This document shows, one piece after another, positions 1 to 8,556 of a DNA stretch of 48,009 bases. The stretch is from a bacterium (GTDB taxonomy: Bacteria; Armatimonadota; UBA5829): contig JAJFTD010000004.1 of assembly GCA_021373255.1 (NCBI GenBank), positions 1 to 48,009 on the forward strand, read 5' to 3'. The notes beneath the pieces were generated by a model. It was not told where the DNA came from and searched no databases. It saw only the letters and a list, made by a program, of their open reading frames with translations. Made by a program: the position numbers and the translations under genes. Each line of letters opens with the position of its first letter. The stretch's first letter is position 1.

Positions 1-606
1 GCGTGGGATGAGGCAGTCAACATAAGGCTTCATAGTCATCAGTTCCCTCGCTGCCGCGCGATCAGTGGTTTCGATGATCTGCACTGCACCCGCAGGGACT
101 CCGGCGGCTGTAATGGCCTTGTCGATCAGCCCGGCAATAGCGAGGTTGGAATGAATGGCCTCAGAACCACCACGCAAAACCACCGCATTACCCGACTTCA
201 GGCACAGGGCGGCGGCGTCGGCGGTGACATTCGGCCTGGACTCATATATGATGCCGATAACCCCTATCGGAACCCGCACTTTGCGCACTTCCATGCCGTT
301 GGGCCGGACGTAGCCCTCGAGAGTCTCACCAATCGGGTCTCTCAGAGCAGCGATCTGGCGCACGCCATCAGCCATCTGCGCGACTTTCTTATCCGTAAGC
401 TCCAGACGCTTGAGCATTGGGCCGCTGATACCGGCTGCAGAGGCGGCTTCTAGGTCGATCCTATTGGCTGCGAATATGGCGTCTTTATTGGCCTCAAACG
501 CGTCAGCCATCGCATAAAGGGCTTTATCTTTAATTGCAGTGCCAAGAGTAGCCAACTTTGCGGCGGCTTCTTTGGCTTTTCTGCATTTTAGTTCAACTTC
601 ACTCAT
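1..606 (-). CDS. proA: glutamate-5-semialdehyde dehydrogenase (gamma-glutamyl phosphate reductase), N-terminal part
   Basis: This is the second enzyme of proline synthesis, reducing gamma-glutamyl phosphate to glutamate semialdehyde with NADPH in the cytoplasm. I translated the minus strand from the ATG at 606-604. It begins MSEVELKCRKAKEAAAKLAT and carries the ProA hallmark YESRPNVTAD at residues 121-130, then LRGGSEA near 144-150. The window edge cuts the gene after 202 residues, about half the usual length (roughly 415), so the catalytic cysteine is outside. The start codon lies 2 nt after the proB stop, so the two are translationally coupled. Identity is very likely, resting on motif and context. 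Confidence 0.95.
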   Translation of the reverse strand, partial: MSEVELKCRKAKEAAAKLATLGTAIKDKALYAMADAFEANKDAIFAANRIDLEAASAAGISGPMLKRLELTDKKVAQMADGVRQIAALRDPIGETLEGYVRPNGMEVRKVRVPIGVIGIIYESRPNVTADAAALCLKSGNAVVLRGGSEAIHSNLAIAGLIDKAITAAGVPAGAVQIIETTDRAAARELMTMKPYVDCLIPR

Positions 607-608
607 TA

Positions 609-1730
609 TCAGACTCCCAACACCATGTTGTCCCGGTGGATTACTTCATCAAAATCCTTGTGCCCTAGAATTCTTTCTATTTCGCTGCTGCGCTTCCCTC
701 TAATAAGTGCCAGTTCGGTAGACGAATAATTAGTAAGCCCCCTTGCAATCTGCATCGACTGCTCATCGACAACCGCAACAAGGTCACCCACATCAAATTC
801 GCCATCACAACTGATCACTCCGGCGGAGAGAAGGCTCTTGCCGCGCTCCGCGAGCATCTTCCGTGCGCCTTCATTGATGATCACGCTGCCCCTGATGCGG
901 CTTCCAAATGCAATCCAGCGTTTGCGATGGTTAAGCTCGACCGGTTTGCAGAGAAACACAGTCCCCACCCGCTTCCCGGCGACCGCATCCAAAAGCACAT
1001 TTGGAAGAGATGCATTTGCAATAATCATGCGCACCCCGGAGCTGGTGGCGATCTTTGCGGCTTCAATTTTGGTCCGCATACCGCCGCTGCCGCACAAGCC
1101 GTGTGTGCCACCGGCAAGCTGCTCTATCTCCGGCGTGATCTTTTCTACTTCTTCGATCAGTTTGCAGTCCGCATCTGATCTGGGGTCACCATCGAACAGA
1201 CCGTCTACATCAGAAAGGTTCAAGAGCAGGTCTGCGTCCACACTGGCGGCTACCAGCGCGGAGAGAGTGTCGTTCTCACCGAATTTGATCTCCTCGGTGG
1301 CAACGGTATCGTTCTCGTTCACAATCGGCAGGCATCCGAACTTGAGCAGAGTCCGCAGGGTGTTACCCGCATTGAGATAACGGGTGCGATGGTTGAAGTC
1401 ATCACGGGTGAGCAAGACCTGAGCGGGAATCACGCCGAACTCTGAGAGCAGGTCCGTATATGACTGCATCAGCACACTCTGGCCAATAGCGGCTGTCGCC
1501 TGCTGGCCCGGGATGCTCTTCGGGCGCTCGCTCATACCCAGGCGCTCCATACCGGCCCTGATAGCGCCGGAACTAACCAATACTACTTCTTTACCTCGCC
1601 GCTTGATCTCGGCGATCTGACGTGCCATTGCGGCCATTTTAGCCAGATCGAGCGAACCACCATTACTGACAAGGCTGCTAGTGCCAACCTTGACTACAAT
1701 GCGCTTAAGCGGCCTATTCGTATGCTTCAT
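609..1730 (-). CDS. proB: glutamate 5-kinase
   Basis: ProB phosphorylates glutamate at the gamma carboxylate, the committed and usually proline-inhibited step of proline synthesis. The 373-residue product opens with the amino-acid-kinase phosphate loop VVKVGTSSL (residues 12-20). It has LVSSGAI, and NENDTV followed by FGENDTLSA, which form the substrate pocket. The last ~100 residues form a PUA domain, the full-length architecture. An in-frame TTG at 1742 would add four residues, but a GGAG lies only 1 nt before it and 13 nt before the ATG at 1730. I prefer the ATG. The 5' end overlaps obgE by 17 nt, and the TGA stop lies 2 nt before proA, so obgE-proB-proA form one unit. Confidence 0.95.
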   Translation of the reverse strand: MKHTNRPLKRIVVKVGTSSLVSNGGSLDLAKMAAMARQIAEIKRRGKEVVLVSSGAIRAGMERLGMSERPKSIPGQQATAAIGQSVLMQSYTDLLSEFGVIPAQVLLTRDDFNHRTRYLNAGNTLRTLLKFGCLPIVNENDTVATEEIKFGENDTLSALVAASVDADLLLNLSDVDGLFDGDPRSDADCKLIEEVEKITPEIEQLAGGTHGLCGSGGMRTKIEAAKIATSSGVRMIIANASLPNVLLDAVAGKRVGTVFLCKPVELNHRKRWIAFGSRIRGSVIINEGARKMLAERGKSLLSAGVISCDGEFDVGDLVAVVDEQSMQIARGLTNYSSTELALIRGKRSSEIERILGHKDFDEVIHRDNMVLGV

Positions 1731-3003
1731 CGTGGAACTCAAGCTCCAAATCCCTGATTCTCACGGTATCACCGTGTTTTGCACCTAACTCACGCAGGCG
1801 GCTGATAACTCCCATCTTGTCGAGCTGTTTATGCATCCTGCGGAGCGCGTATTCATTGCTGATATCAGTGCGCCGCACCAGCATTTCGACTGACCGGCCC
1901 TCAATCACAAACTCACCTTCACCAACTTTTCTGACATCCCACTGCTCGTGATCCGGCGACACTGTGAACCGAACGACTTCCTGTTCCGGTTCCAACTCTT
2001 CGTGAGGCAGTTCGTCCAACTTGGCAGCTACGCGATAGAGAAGCGGTTGCACCCCCTGGCCAGTGAGTGCGGATATCTCGAACACCTCATAACCACGCCC
2101 CTCAAGATCGGGCTTGAGCTGTTCGATAATAGCAGGAGCCTCGGGGTAATCAACCTTGTTAAGAGCAATTATCTGCGGTAAACCAGCCAGCTTCTCGCTG
2201 TGCGCGCGCAGCTCATCATTAATCGAGTCGAAATCGTGTATCGGATCGCGGCCGCTGAAACCTGACACATCAATGATATGCACCAGCAGTCGCGTGCGCT
2301 CGATATGCCGCAGGAACTGATGCCCCAGCCCTGCGCCGGTATGCGCGCCTTCGATCAGCCCCGGCATATCCGCCACCACAAACGATTTATCTCCAATCGC
2401 CACCACACCCAGGTTCGGGACCAAAGTCGTGAACGGGTAATCAGCAATTTTGGGCTTCGCCGCCGATATCTTGGAGATCAACGTGGATTTGCCCACACTC
2501 GGGTAGCCGACCAGCCCAACATCCGCGAGTAATTTTAGCTCAAGCGTAATGGGAATCTCGTCAGTAGGCTCGCCCTTTTCGGCGAACTTAGGGGTCTGCA
2601 GGGTCGATGTGGCGAAGGCAGCATTACCGAGCCCGCCTTTTCCACCATTCTGTACGACCACACGCTGGCCGTCGTGCGTAAGATCCGCCAGCATCCTGCC
2701 TGTATCTGTGCGATAAACTATCGTGCCTACCGGCACTTTCAAAACAAGGTCTTCGCCCTGCTTGCCTGACCTGTCGTTGGCGCCGCCGTCAGCGCCGCGT
2801 TCGGCCTTGTAGTGTTTCTTATAGCGCAGGTCTACAAGAGTGCTGAGCTTGGCGTCAGCAACGAGCACCACATCGCCACCCTTGCCGCCATTACCACCTG
2901 ATGGTCCACCGCGGGGGATAAACTTCTCTTTGCGGAACGCGACTATGCCGTTTCCGCCATCACCTGATTTTATAGCGATCTCTACTTGATCAACAAATTG
3001 CAT
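1714..3003 (-). CDS. obgE: Obg family GTPase
   Basis: Obg is an essential GTPase that binds the 50S subunit and takes part in ribosome assembly and stress control. The 429-residue protein has the glycine-rich Obg fold (1-158, for example GGPSGGNGGKGGD at 32-44). A G domain follows with P-loop GYPSVGKST (166-174), DMPGLIEGA as G3, NKVD as G4 and SALTGQG as G5. A C-terminal OCT domain starts at about residue 340. The ribosome site before the ATG is weak. Upstream lie a perfect 17-bp hairpin and a terminator that ends the rpmA transcript, so obgE probably has its own promoter. Confidence 0.97.
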   Translation of the reverse strand: MQFVDQVEIAIKSGDGGNGIVAFRKEKFIPRGGPSGGNGGKGGDVVLVADAKLSTLVDLRYKKHYKAERGADGGANDRSGKQGEDLVLKVPVGTIVYRTDTGRMLADLTHDGQRVVVQNGGKGGLGNAAFATSTLQTPKFAEKGEPTDEIPITLELKLLADVGLVGYPSVGKSTLISKISAAKPKIADYPFTTLVPNLGVVAIGDKSFVVADMPGLIEGAHTGAGLGHQFLRHIERTRLLVHIIDVSGFSGRDPIHDFDSINDELRAHSEKLAGLPQIIALNKVDYPEAPAIIEQLKPDLEGRGYEVFEISALTGQGVQPLLYRVAAKLDELPHEELEPEQEVVRFTVSPDHEQWDVRKVGEGEFVIEGRSVEMLVRRTDISNEYALRRMHKQLDKMGVISRLRELGAKHGDTVRIRDLELEFHDEAYE

Positions 3004-3021
3004 AATATAAGCTCTCAGCTT

Positions 3022-3064
3022 TCAGCTATCAAAAACCAACTGCATACTGGTTTTTGATAGCTGA
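3022..3064. repeat. perfect 17-bp inverted repeat in the obgE leader
   Basis: The arms 3022-3038 (TCAGCTATCAAAAACCA) and 3048-3064 are exact reverse complements with a 9-nt loop. There is no T-run on either side, so it is not a standard terminator. It lies 19 nt upstream of the obgE start and would form a strong hairpin in the obgE leader RNA. Function unknown; it could be a dispersed palindrome. Confidence 0.75.
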
Positions 3065-3078
3065 CTGCTCCTGAAAAT

Positions 3079-3107
3079 AGTATATTTTCATCCCTTCGCG
3101 ATGACTC
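3079..3107 (-). promoter_or_regulatory. possible obgE-proBA promoter
   Basis: On the minus strand a -10 box TATACT (3084-3079) lies 17 nt downstream of GAGTCA (3107-3102), a poor -35. It falls between the rpmA terminator and obgE, where a restart of transcription is needed. The -10 is good and the -35 weak, so this is tentative. Confidence 0.35.
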
Positions 3108-3112
3108 TTATT

Positions 3113-3156
3113 AAACAAAAAGGGAAGATGAATCCATTTACGCGATTCATCTTCCC
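3113..3156 (-). terminator. rho-independent terminator after rpmA
   Basis: On the minus strand GGGAAGATGAATC (3156-3144) and its exact complement (3134-3122) form a 13-bp stem with a 9-nt loop. A TTTTTGTTT tract follows (3121-3113). This is a textbook terminator and separates the ribosomal-protein transcript from obgE. Confidence 0.9.
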
Positions 3157-3271
3157 CTGAATTCAGAGTGCGTTTCGCTGTGTGAGGTGAGTTCGTTTCG
3201 GGAATAAATTCTCGAAACACTGTTCCAAACGACGTTCCAACACCACGCCACACCATCAAATGCACTACAAG

Positions 3272-3532
3272 CTAGCTAGCAGATGCCGGGTAAACGCTGA
3301 CCCTTCTCCTGCCGCCTGTGGTCTCAAACTTGACCAGCCCGTCGATGAGCGCGTAAAGAGTATCGTCCTTGCCCTTGCCGACGTTCTGTCCGGGGTGGAG
3401 CGGCGTGCCGCGCTGCCGAACAAGAATGCTTCCGGCGGTAACTGACTCGCCACCATACTCCTTAACACCCAACCGTTTCGGGTTGCTGTCTCTACCGTTT
3501 CTAGTACTTCCTAAACCTTTTTTATGTGCCAT
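3272..3532 (-). CDS. rpmA: 50S ribosomal protein bL27
   Basis: bL27 sits near the peptidyl-transferase centre, with its N-terminus reaching toward the P site. The 86-residue protein begins [20 protein letters not shown] and has the conserved [19 protein letters not shown] stretch, full length for the family. It starts directly with the mature AHKKG sequence and has no cleavable Firmicute-type extension. Consistent with this, no Prp protease gene lies between rplU and rpmA. It lies 14 nt downstream of rplU and is followed by a strong terminator. Confidence 0.98.
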   Translation of the reverse strand: MAHKKGLGSTRNGRDSNPKRLGVKEYGGESVTAGSILVRQRGTPLHPGQNVGKGKDDTLYALIDGLVKFETTGGRRRVSVYPASAS

Positions 3533-3546
3533 TGTGTTCTACCTGC

Positions 3547-3858
3547 CTAAGCCTGGATATCTGATATGGCTACAGAAGTGAGATACTGCCTATGGCCATA
3601 GCGTCTGCTCTCGGACTTCTTGGGCTTGTAAGTCCAGCCACGAACCTTGCGGCCCTTGTAATGTCTCACGACTTTACCGATTACTTTGGCTCCCGCTACA
3701 TATGGGGCGCCGATGTTGACTCCCTTATCATTGGAAACAAGCAGCACTTCATTGATAACGACTTCATCGCCTTCCGACGCGGCAAGCCTGTTGACGGCGA
3801 TAACGTCATTCTGTGCAACTTTGTATTGCTTGCCACCAGCTTTGATTATGGCGTACAC
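3547..3858 (-). CDS. rplU: 50S ribosomal protein bL21
   Basis: bL21 is a 23S rRNA-binding protein of the large subunit. The 103-residue product begins [14 protein letters not shown] and has the family signature [20 protein letters not shown] near residues 61-80, followed by GHRQYLT. The start is a GTG at 3858-3856 with GGGGG 6 nt upstream. It is followed 14 nt later by rpmA. An 11-bp hairpin lies in the 97-nt gap from rng and may act as a leader or attenuator. Confidence 0.98.
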   Translation of the reverse strand: MYAIIKAGGKQYKVAQNDVIAVNRLAASEGDEVVINEVLLVSNDKGVNIGAPYVAGAKVIGKVVRHYKGRKVRGWTYKPKKSESRRYGHRQYLTSVAISDIQA

Positions 3859-3905
3859 TTCGAACCCCCATAACGATTTATCTAATATTCACGAGGTACA
3901 TCAAG

Positions 3906-3938
3906 CAATGGGGCATCGAGACCCTCAATGCCCCATTG
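3906..3938 (-). promoter_or_regulatory. hairpin in rplU leader (rng-rplU gap)
   Basis: CAATGGGGCAT (3906-3916) pairs exactly with 3928-3938 around an 11-nt loop. No T-run follows on the minus strand, so simple termination is unlikely. The position just upstream of rplU would suit an autoregulatory leader or an RNA-processing site. The structure is seen; the role is inferred. Confidence 0.55.
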
Positions 3939-3955
3939 ACGAACCATTTATCTTA

Positions 3956-5674
3956 TCACGAGCGTACGGCCTTGTCAAGTGACTTCTCAGCCGACGTAAC
4001 TTCTCCGAACGCATATGATCTGTGGATGTCTCCCAGCTTCGCTTTCACGCGGCGACCGACATACTTGCCACCGTTTTCAAGCTCTATCACATAGCCATCC
4101 AGCCATGCACTGGCCCTGGGAAGCATCGAGAACGGGTTGCGCACAACGTTGCACTCCACCGTCTCGCCCTTCTTCCAAGGCATCATGTGCCGTTCCATCT
4201 CCTGCAAATCTCCAGGTATGATCTCATACTTCTCGACATGCTGGTTCTCATTGGCACGGACATATACCGCGCGGCGCAGCCGCCGCTCAATCTCATCTAT
4301 CACCTCGCCGCCGGTGCCCACCAAGTGGTGCACAACGTCGGGGTGCGCCGTTACCAGGAATGCTTCATCGTCCATTTCTGCCACAAGCCGCCTCAGATCG
4401 CGCTCGATCTTCAGGCTCACGGTACCCGCGCTTTCAACACGGCCTTTACCCTGGCAATACGGGCACGGCTCCGTCACGATCTCCGTGAGGGCTTCGCCAG
4501 TACGCTTCCTGGTCATCTCGATCAGCCCAAGTGGACTAATATGGCAAATCTTAGTACGGGTGCGATCTTTGCGCAGTTCCCGTTCCAGCGCTGCCACGAC
4601 CTTCTGGCGGTCCTTTGCGCTTGCCATATCGATAAAGTCGAGCACGATGATACCACCGAGGTCACGCAACCTCAATTGCCTGGCGATCTCCGTAACGGCG
4701 TCCAGATTAGTCTTCAGAATAGTATCCGATAGACTTGTGGACCCGATAAATTTGCCCGTATTGATGTCAATGGTGATCAGGGCTTCCGTAGTATCTATGG
4801 TAAGATGCCCACCTGACTTCAACCAAACCTTGCGCCGGAGTAGATTTTCTATCTCTGACTCGATCGCGAAGTGCTCGAAGATCGGCTCAGGCTCATCGTA
4901 GAGGAAGAGTTTTGGCTTCATTTTGGGCGAGCTCAACTCGACCAGTTCAATAGCCTTTTCGTAATCCACCGGAGAATCGATGATCATTTTATTGACATCG
5001 GAACCGAAGACGTCGCGAATCATCTTGTAGATCAGGCTCAAGTCCTGATGCACCAGGCCAGGTGCAGAAATTTTGGTTGCTTTCTCCTGTATCTGGCTCC
5101 ACATTCTCATGAGGAATTCCAGATCGCCACGGAGTTCCACTTCGCCCCGTCCCTCGGCCTCAGTCCGGACAATCATACCGAACCCCAGCGGCTTAATGCT
5201 CTCTGCGATCTTCTTAAGCCGGTCTCGTTCGACATCGCTCTCGATCTTGCGTGAGATGCCGGTGCTGTCGGATTCAGGCATCAATACAAGATACCTGCCC
5301 GGCAGCGAAATTCGTGTGGAAACGCGCGCTCCCTTGGTGCCTCTGGGCCCCTTTACTACCTGGACCATCAATTCCTGGCCCGGCTTCAGGAGTTCTCTAA
5401 TTTTGAACGTCCTGTGGCTGTCCTTGCGAGCCGCAGGAAACTCGTCGTCCATCTCCGGGAGAACGTCTGCGACATACAGGAACGCATTGCGCTCCAGGCC
5501 TATGTCGACAAATGCAGCGTCCATACCGGCGAGAACGTTGGAAACCTTGCACTTATAAATGCTGCCGACTACGCGCTCTTCGCGCTCGACATGCAGTTCT
5601 ACAAGTTTGCCGGATTCAACCAATGCCACGCGGGTCTCGCGTGTATCCACGTTTACAATAATCTCTTTTGACAT
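3956..5674 (-). CDS. rng: ribonuclease G/E family endoribonuclease
   Basis: RNase E/G enzymes cut single-stranded RNA in rRNA maturation and mRNA decay. The 572-residue protein is RNase G-sized and lacks the long RNase E scaffold tail. An S1 RNA-binding region covers about 36-125 (VGSIYKCKVSNVLAGMDAAF). The two catalytic Mg-binding aspartates are D303 in TIDINTGK and D346 in IVLDFIDM. The Zn-link CPYCQGKG lies at 404-411. The start is fixed by a perfect AAAGGAGGTGATAATGC ribosome site directly before the ATG. It lies between the radical-SAM fusion gene (66-nt gap) and rplU, a gene order common in Gram-positive-related phyla. Confidence 0.95.
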   Translation of the reverse strand: MSKEIIVNVDTRETRVALVESGKLVELHVEREERVVGSIYKCKVSNVLAGMDAAFVDIGLERNAFLYVADVLPEMDDEFPAARKDSHRTFKIRELLKPGQELMVQVVKGPRGTKGARVSTRISLPGRYLVLMPESDSTGISRKIESDVERDRLKKIAESIKPLGFGMIVRTEAEGRGEVELRGDLEFLMRMWSQIQEKATKISAPGLVHQDLSLIYKMIRDVFGSDVNKMIIDSPVDYEKAIELVELSSPKMKPKLFLYDEPEPIFEHFAIESEIENLLRRKVWLKSGGHLTIDTTEALITIDINTGKFIGSTSLSDTILKTNLDAVTEIARQLRLRDLGGIIVLDFIDMASAKDRQKVVAALERELRKDRTRTKICHISPLGLIEMTRKRTGEALTEIVTEPCPYCQGKGRVESAGTVSLKIERDLRRLVAEMDDEAFLVTAHPDVVHHLVGTGGEVIDEIERRLRRAVYVRANENQHVEKYEIIPGDLQEMERHMMPWKKGETVECNVVRNPFSMLPRASAWLDGYVIELENGGKYVGRRVKAKLGDIHRSYAFGEVTSAEKSLDKAVRS

Positions 5675-5740
5675 GCATTATCACCTCCTTTCTTTGGAAG
5701 TCCGGGCTCCTTGATTCGGAGTCCGGTAGTCAAAATATGC

Positions 5741-8308
5741 TTAAACCGGGACAACACTGTCGCCGGTAATAAGGGCTACTCTATGAATGGAAACCATTCG
5801 TATCCCAGGAACAAACTTACCCAACGCCTGCACGATTTCAGCAGGTTTCACTGTAAACTCCAAGTGCGGCAGCGTAACAGCGATGCGCGCGCCAGTGTCT
5901 ACGGGCGGCTCTACCAGATTGAGTGAAGATATTCCGGGCCGCAGGTCGATAGTTCTTCGTTTCTTCCCGGATTCTCGCTCAATAATAATCTCGGATTGAC
6001 TCAGCAGTGCATCAACGGCGGGGCCAAGCATTGAGGCTGACTCGTCATCAGGAAAAGCAACACTAACTATAAGTTCGCTCCCGATGATCGTTGGTCCTCT
6101 CTTATTATCAGATAGTATCTCCGCACTGACAAGCGACACATCCTCTGGAAGCGCGCGCTGAAGCCTGGCGACCATGTCCTTGACGTCTACCGGACGATGA
6201 ACATTTATCGTTATCAGTTCCCTATCCGCAGTCGCCCCAAGAGGAAGGGCCGAAGCAATGGACATCTTCGGATGCGGGTTGAATCCCTCCGAATATGCAA
6301 TATCGATGCCCGAGACCCTCACCGCTCTCTCAAATACCCTCATCAGATCCAAGTGACCCAGCCAGCGGGCGCCCTCGCCTTTGCGGAATGTTATCAGCAC
6401 TCGGGCGGGAGCCCCCTCACCCCTGCCCTCTCCCGCTAGGGGAGAGGTAGTCATATCTACAGCGCAAGTTTTGGTTTCGGGGACGGCGAATCTGACTGGT
6501 GGGCGGCATTCAATCGTCTGGCCGAATGCACCGGCGAGAGCTTCTTTAACTCCACACGCACTGCACTTGCCTGATCGGCAGTCCGGCGTGTTCTCGGCTG
6601 AGTCGGCTTTCTCGTTTTCTCTGGCTAAAAACTTCTTGGACACGCCCACGCTGATATGGTCCCATGGCAATGGGGCATCTGTCGGTAAATCAGCGTTTGC
6701 AAAATCAGCAATGTCTAGTCCTGCTTTATCGAACGCGGCTTGCCATCGGTCATAGTTGAAGCAATCCTGCTCCAGATTACCACCGTTTCTCCATGACTCG
6801 TGTATCACATTCCCCAGCCGCTTATCACCACGTGCAAGCGCGGCCTCGATGCGGCTGCACCTGGGGTCGTGCCAGCTCAGGGAGATATTCTTACCTCGGA
6901 GCAGCGGGCGTACCAAGGCAATCCTGCGCTCCAGTTCTTCCATCGGCACCATCCCTCGCCACTGAAACGGCGTGTGTGGTTTGGGCACGAATGGAGAGAT
7001 CGTGACGTTCAGCATCAGCGGAGCCCGATGCCTGCGGCCTATGTCGATGACTTTAGTCACCAACTCGCCGATGCCACGGAGGTCATCATCAGTCTCGATT
7101 GGAAGCCCGACCATGAAATAAAGTTTAATACGACGCCAGCCGCAGTCCACGGCCGCCTCAACAGCCCCGAGCAGATCATCTTCGGTGACGTTTTTATTGA
7201 TAACGTCGCGCAGCCTCTGGCTTCCCGCCTCGGGGGCAAAGGTGAGTCCACTCTTCCTAACGCGTTGAATATCAGCCGCAAGGTGCACGCACTCGGCGTC
7301 GGCGCGCAGGCTGGGGAGCGAAATCCCCACCTTGTCCTTCTCGTGTTGGTCTATAAGAGTGTGGACGATGTCGCGTATTTGTGAGTGATCAGCGCTGGAA
7401 AGCGATGTGAGTGCGATCTCCTCGTAGCCTGTCTTGCTCAAAAGCTCAGTGGCCTGCTCGCACAATGTCGGCAGCGAGCGTTCACGCACGGGCCGGGTGA
7501 TCATCCCCGCCTGGCAGAACCTGCATCCCCTGCTGCATCCTCTCATTATTTCAAGGGCAACACGATCATGTACGGCTTCAGTGAACGGCACAATGAGCTT
7601 ATCGGGGAACTGCGCGCGCTCCAGGTCCAGAACTACTCTGCTCTGGATGACCGGCTTCTCCAGCTGCGTCCCGTGAACCGACGGCACATATACGCCATCG
7701 ATACCCGCCAGGGCTTGCAGGACATGTGCGCGGTTGCCTTTGTTCGCCTCGTAGACCCGAGCGATGTCCAGAATCACTTCCTCACCGTCGCCTATAGCGA
7801 AAGCGTCGATGAAATCAGCCATCGGTTCGGGGTTTGAGGTGCAGTGTCCACCAGCAATGATGATGGGATGGTCGTCGGTGCGGTCGGAAGCAAGCTGAGG
7901 TATATGCGCCAGGTCAAGCATGTTGAGCACGCTGGTGTAGCACATCTCATAAGCCAGCGAAAACCCAACGAGGTCGAAACTCCCCACAGGCAGCGATGAT
8001 TCCAGCGAGAAGAGAGGAATGTCCGCGTTCCGCATCTCCTCTTCCATATCGAAAGCAGGCGCAAAAACACGTTCGGCGGCAAAACGCGGTTGCGAATTGA
8101 GGACGTGGTACAATATCCTCAACCCGAGGTTGGACATGCCGACTTCGTAAACATCCGGGAACGCGAGAGCGATCCTTACACTTGTCTCATCAAGCGGCTT
8201 GCGAATAGAGTTCAGCTCACCGCCCGTATATCTCGCGGGTTTCGCTACTCGGGGAAGGATATCATTAATCCGTCCCTTCAAGCTCGACTCCGTAAACAAA
8301 TCATTCAT
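5741..8308 (-). CDS. TIGR03960-type B12-binding radical SAM protein fused to a TIGR03936 (DUF2344) domain
   Basis: The 855-residue protein joins two modules often found as neighbours or fusions next to rng/rplU. An N-terminal B12-binding-like region (for example FDLVGFSLAYEM) is followed by a radical SAM core with CSRGCRFC (C258, C262, C265) that would hold a 4Fe-4S cluster. A cysteine-rich stretch (CRSGKCSACG) ends this module. From about residue 645 the DUF2344 domain starts (LGHLDLMRVFERA, then GFNPHPKMS). Its substrate is unknown; links to tRNA or ribosome modification are only suggested by context. The linker carries a peptide encoded by a dispersed repeat (6412-6447). The start is uncertain: ATG 8308, or GTG 8338, which adds ten residues. 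Neither has a good ribosome site. It heads the rng-rplU-rpmA transcript. Confidence 0.88.
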   Translation of the reverse strand: MNDLFTESSLKGRINDILPRVAKPARYTGGELNSIRKPLDETSVRIALAFPDVYEVGMSNLGLRILYHVLNSQPRFAAERVFAPAFDMEEEMRNADIPLFSLESSLPVGSFDLVGFSLAYEMCYTSVLNMLDLAHIPQLASDRTDDHPIIIAGGHCTSNPEPMADFIDAFAIGDGEEVILDIARVYEANKGNRAHVLQALAGIDGVYVPSVHGTQLEKPVIQSRVVLDLERAQFPDKLIVPFTEAVHDRVALEIMRGCSRGCRFCQAGMITRPVRERSLPTLCEQATELLSKTGYEEIALTSLSSADHSQIRDIVHTLIDQHEKDKVGISLPSLRADAECVHLAADIQRVRKSGLTFAPEAGSQRLRDVINKNVTEDDLLGAVEAAVDCGWRRIKLYFMVGLPIETDDDLRGIGELVTKVIDIGRRHRAPLMLNVTISPFVPKPHTPFQWRGMVPMEELERRIALVRPLLRGKNISLSWHDPRCSRIEAALARGDKRLGNVIHESWRNGGNLEQDCFNYDRWQAAFDKAGLDIADFANADLPTDAPLPWDHISVGVSKKFLARENEKADSAENTPDCRSGKCSACGVKEALAGAFGQTIECRPPVRFAVPETKTCAVDMTTSPLAGEGRGEGAPARVLITFRKGEGARWLGHLDLMRVFERAVRVSGIDIAYSEGFNPHPKMSIASALPLGATADRELITINVHRPVDVKDMVARLQRALPEDVSLVSAEILSDNKRGPTIIGSELIVSVAFPDDESASMLGPAVDALLSQSEIIIERESGKKRRTIDLRPGISSLNLVEPPVDTGARIAVTLPHLEFTVKPAEIVQALGKFVPGIRMVSIHRVALITGDSVVPV
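6412..6447. repeat. dispersed CCCTCACCCC/GGGGAGAGG repeat inside a coding linker
   Basis: The plus strand reads CCCTCACCCCTGCCCTCTCC, then CGCTAGGGGAGAGG. It nearly matches the hairpin tail of the intergenic repeats at 40331-40376 and 41887-41920. Here it is translated in frame as SPLAGEGRGEG at the junction of the two domains of the radical-SAM fusion. Confidence 0.8.
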
Positions 8309-8362
8309 ATTTATGAACAAAAAGCCGGCGATTAGCACGCTTTCGCCAGCTCATTCCAGTTA

Positions 8363-8391
8363 ATTATATCACTGGGGGGACTGATCGTCAA
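8363..8391 (-). promoter_or_regulatory. sigma70-type promoter of the radical SAM-rng-rplU-rpmA transcript
   Basis: On the minus strand TTGACG (8391-8386), a 17-nt spacer and a perfect TATAAT (8368-8363) are present. The predicted RNA start is near 8356, which leaves 18 nt to the GTG or 48 nt to the ATG of the first gene. Confidence 0.85.
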
Positions 8392-8400
8392 TGTAATGGG

Positions 8401-8444
8401 AAGTCACAAGGTCGGAAGGTCGGAAGGTCACAAAGTTGGGGAGG
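8401..8444. repeat. GGTC-tract repeat, copy A
   Basis: A run of AAGGTCGGAAGGTCGGAAGG ends in AAGTTGGGGAGG. The same degenerate heptamer pattern (roughly AAGGTCN) with a TTGGGGAAGG-like end recurs at 9880, at 10243 (inverted) and at 27597. The rest of the 8392-8504 gap shows no gene. Confidence 0.7.
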
Positions 8445-8504
8445 ACGCATTAAGATAGCAGGACATAAACTGTTCGCGTAAAAATGACCGCAATACAAGT
8501 ATAA

Positions 8505-8536
8505 CAACCCCTCCTCGGTATATAAAGGAGGGGTTG
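8505..8536 (-). terminator. terminator after the AIPR-like gene
   Basis: CAACCCCTCCT (8505-8515) pairs with 8526-8536, an 11-bp stem with a 10-nt loop. On the minus strand it is followed by TTATACTTG, a weak U-tract. It lies 20 nt past the AIPR stop. Confidence 0.65.
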
Positions 8537-8556
8537 CAGATGGCACATATATATTG

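Noticed and set aside
838-1380. Plus-strand reading frame of 180 codons
   Set aside because: Shadow of proB on the opposite strand; composition is that of a complement frame.
3029-3265. Minus-strand 78-codon frame between rpmA and obgE
   Set aside because: It spans the rpmA terminator and the leader hairpin, so it cannot be a normal coding region.
4022-4901. Two long plus-strand reading frames (236 and 254 codons)
   Set aside because: They lie antisense inside rng, which has catalytic motifs and a perfect ribosome site. Their translations are low-quality Arg/Ser/His-rich with no family resemblance.
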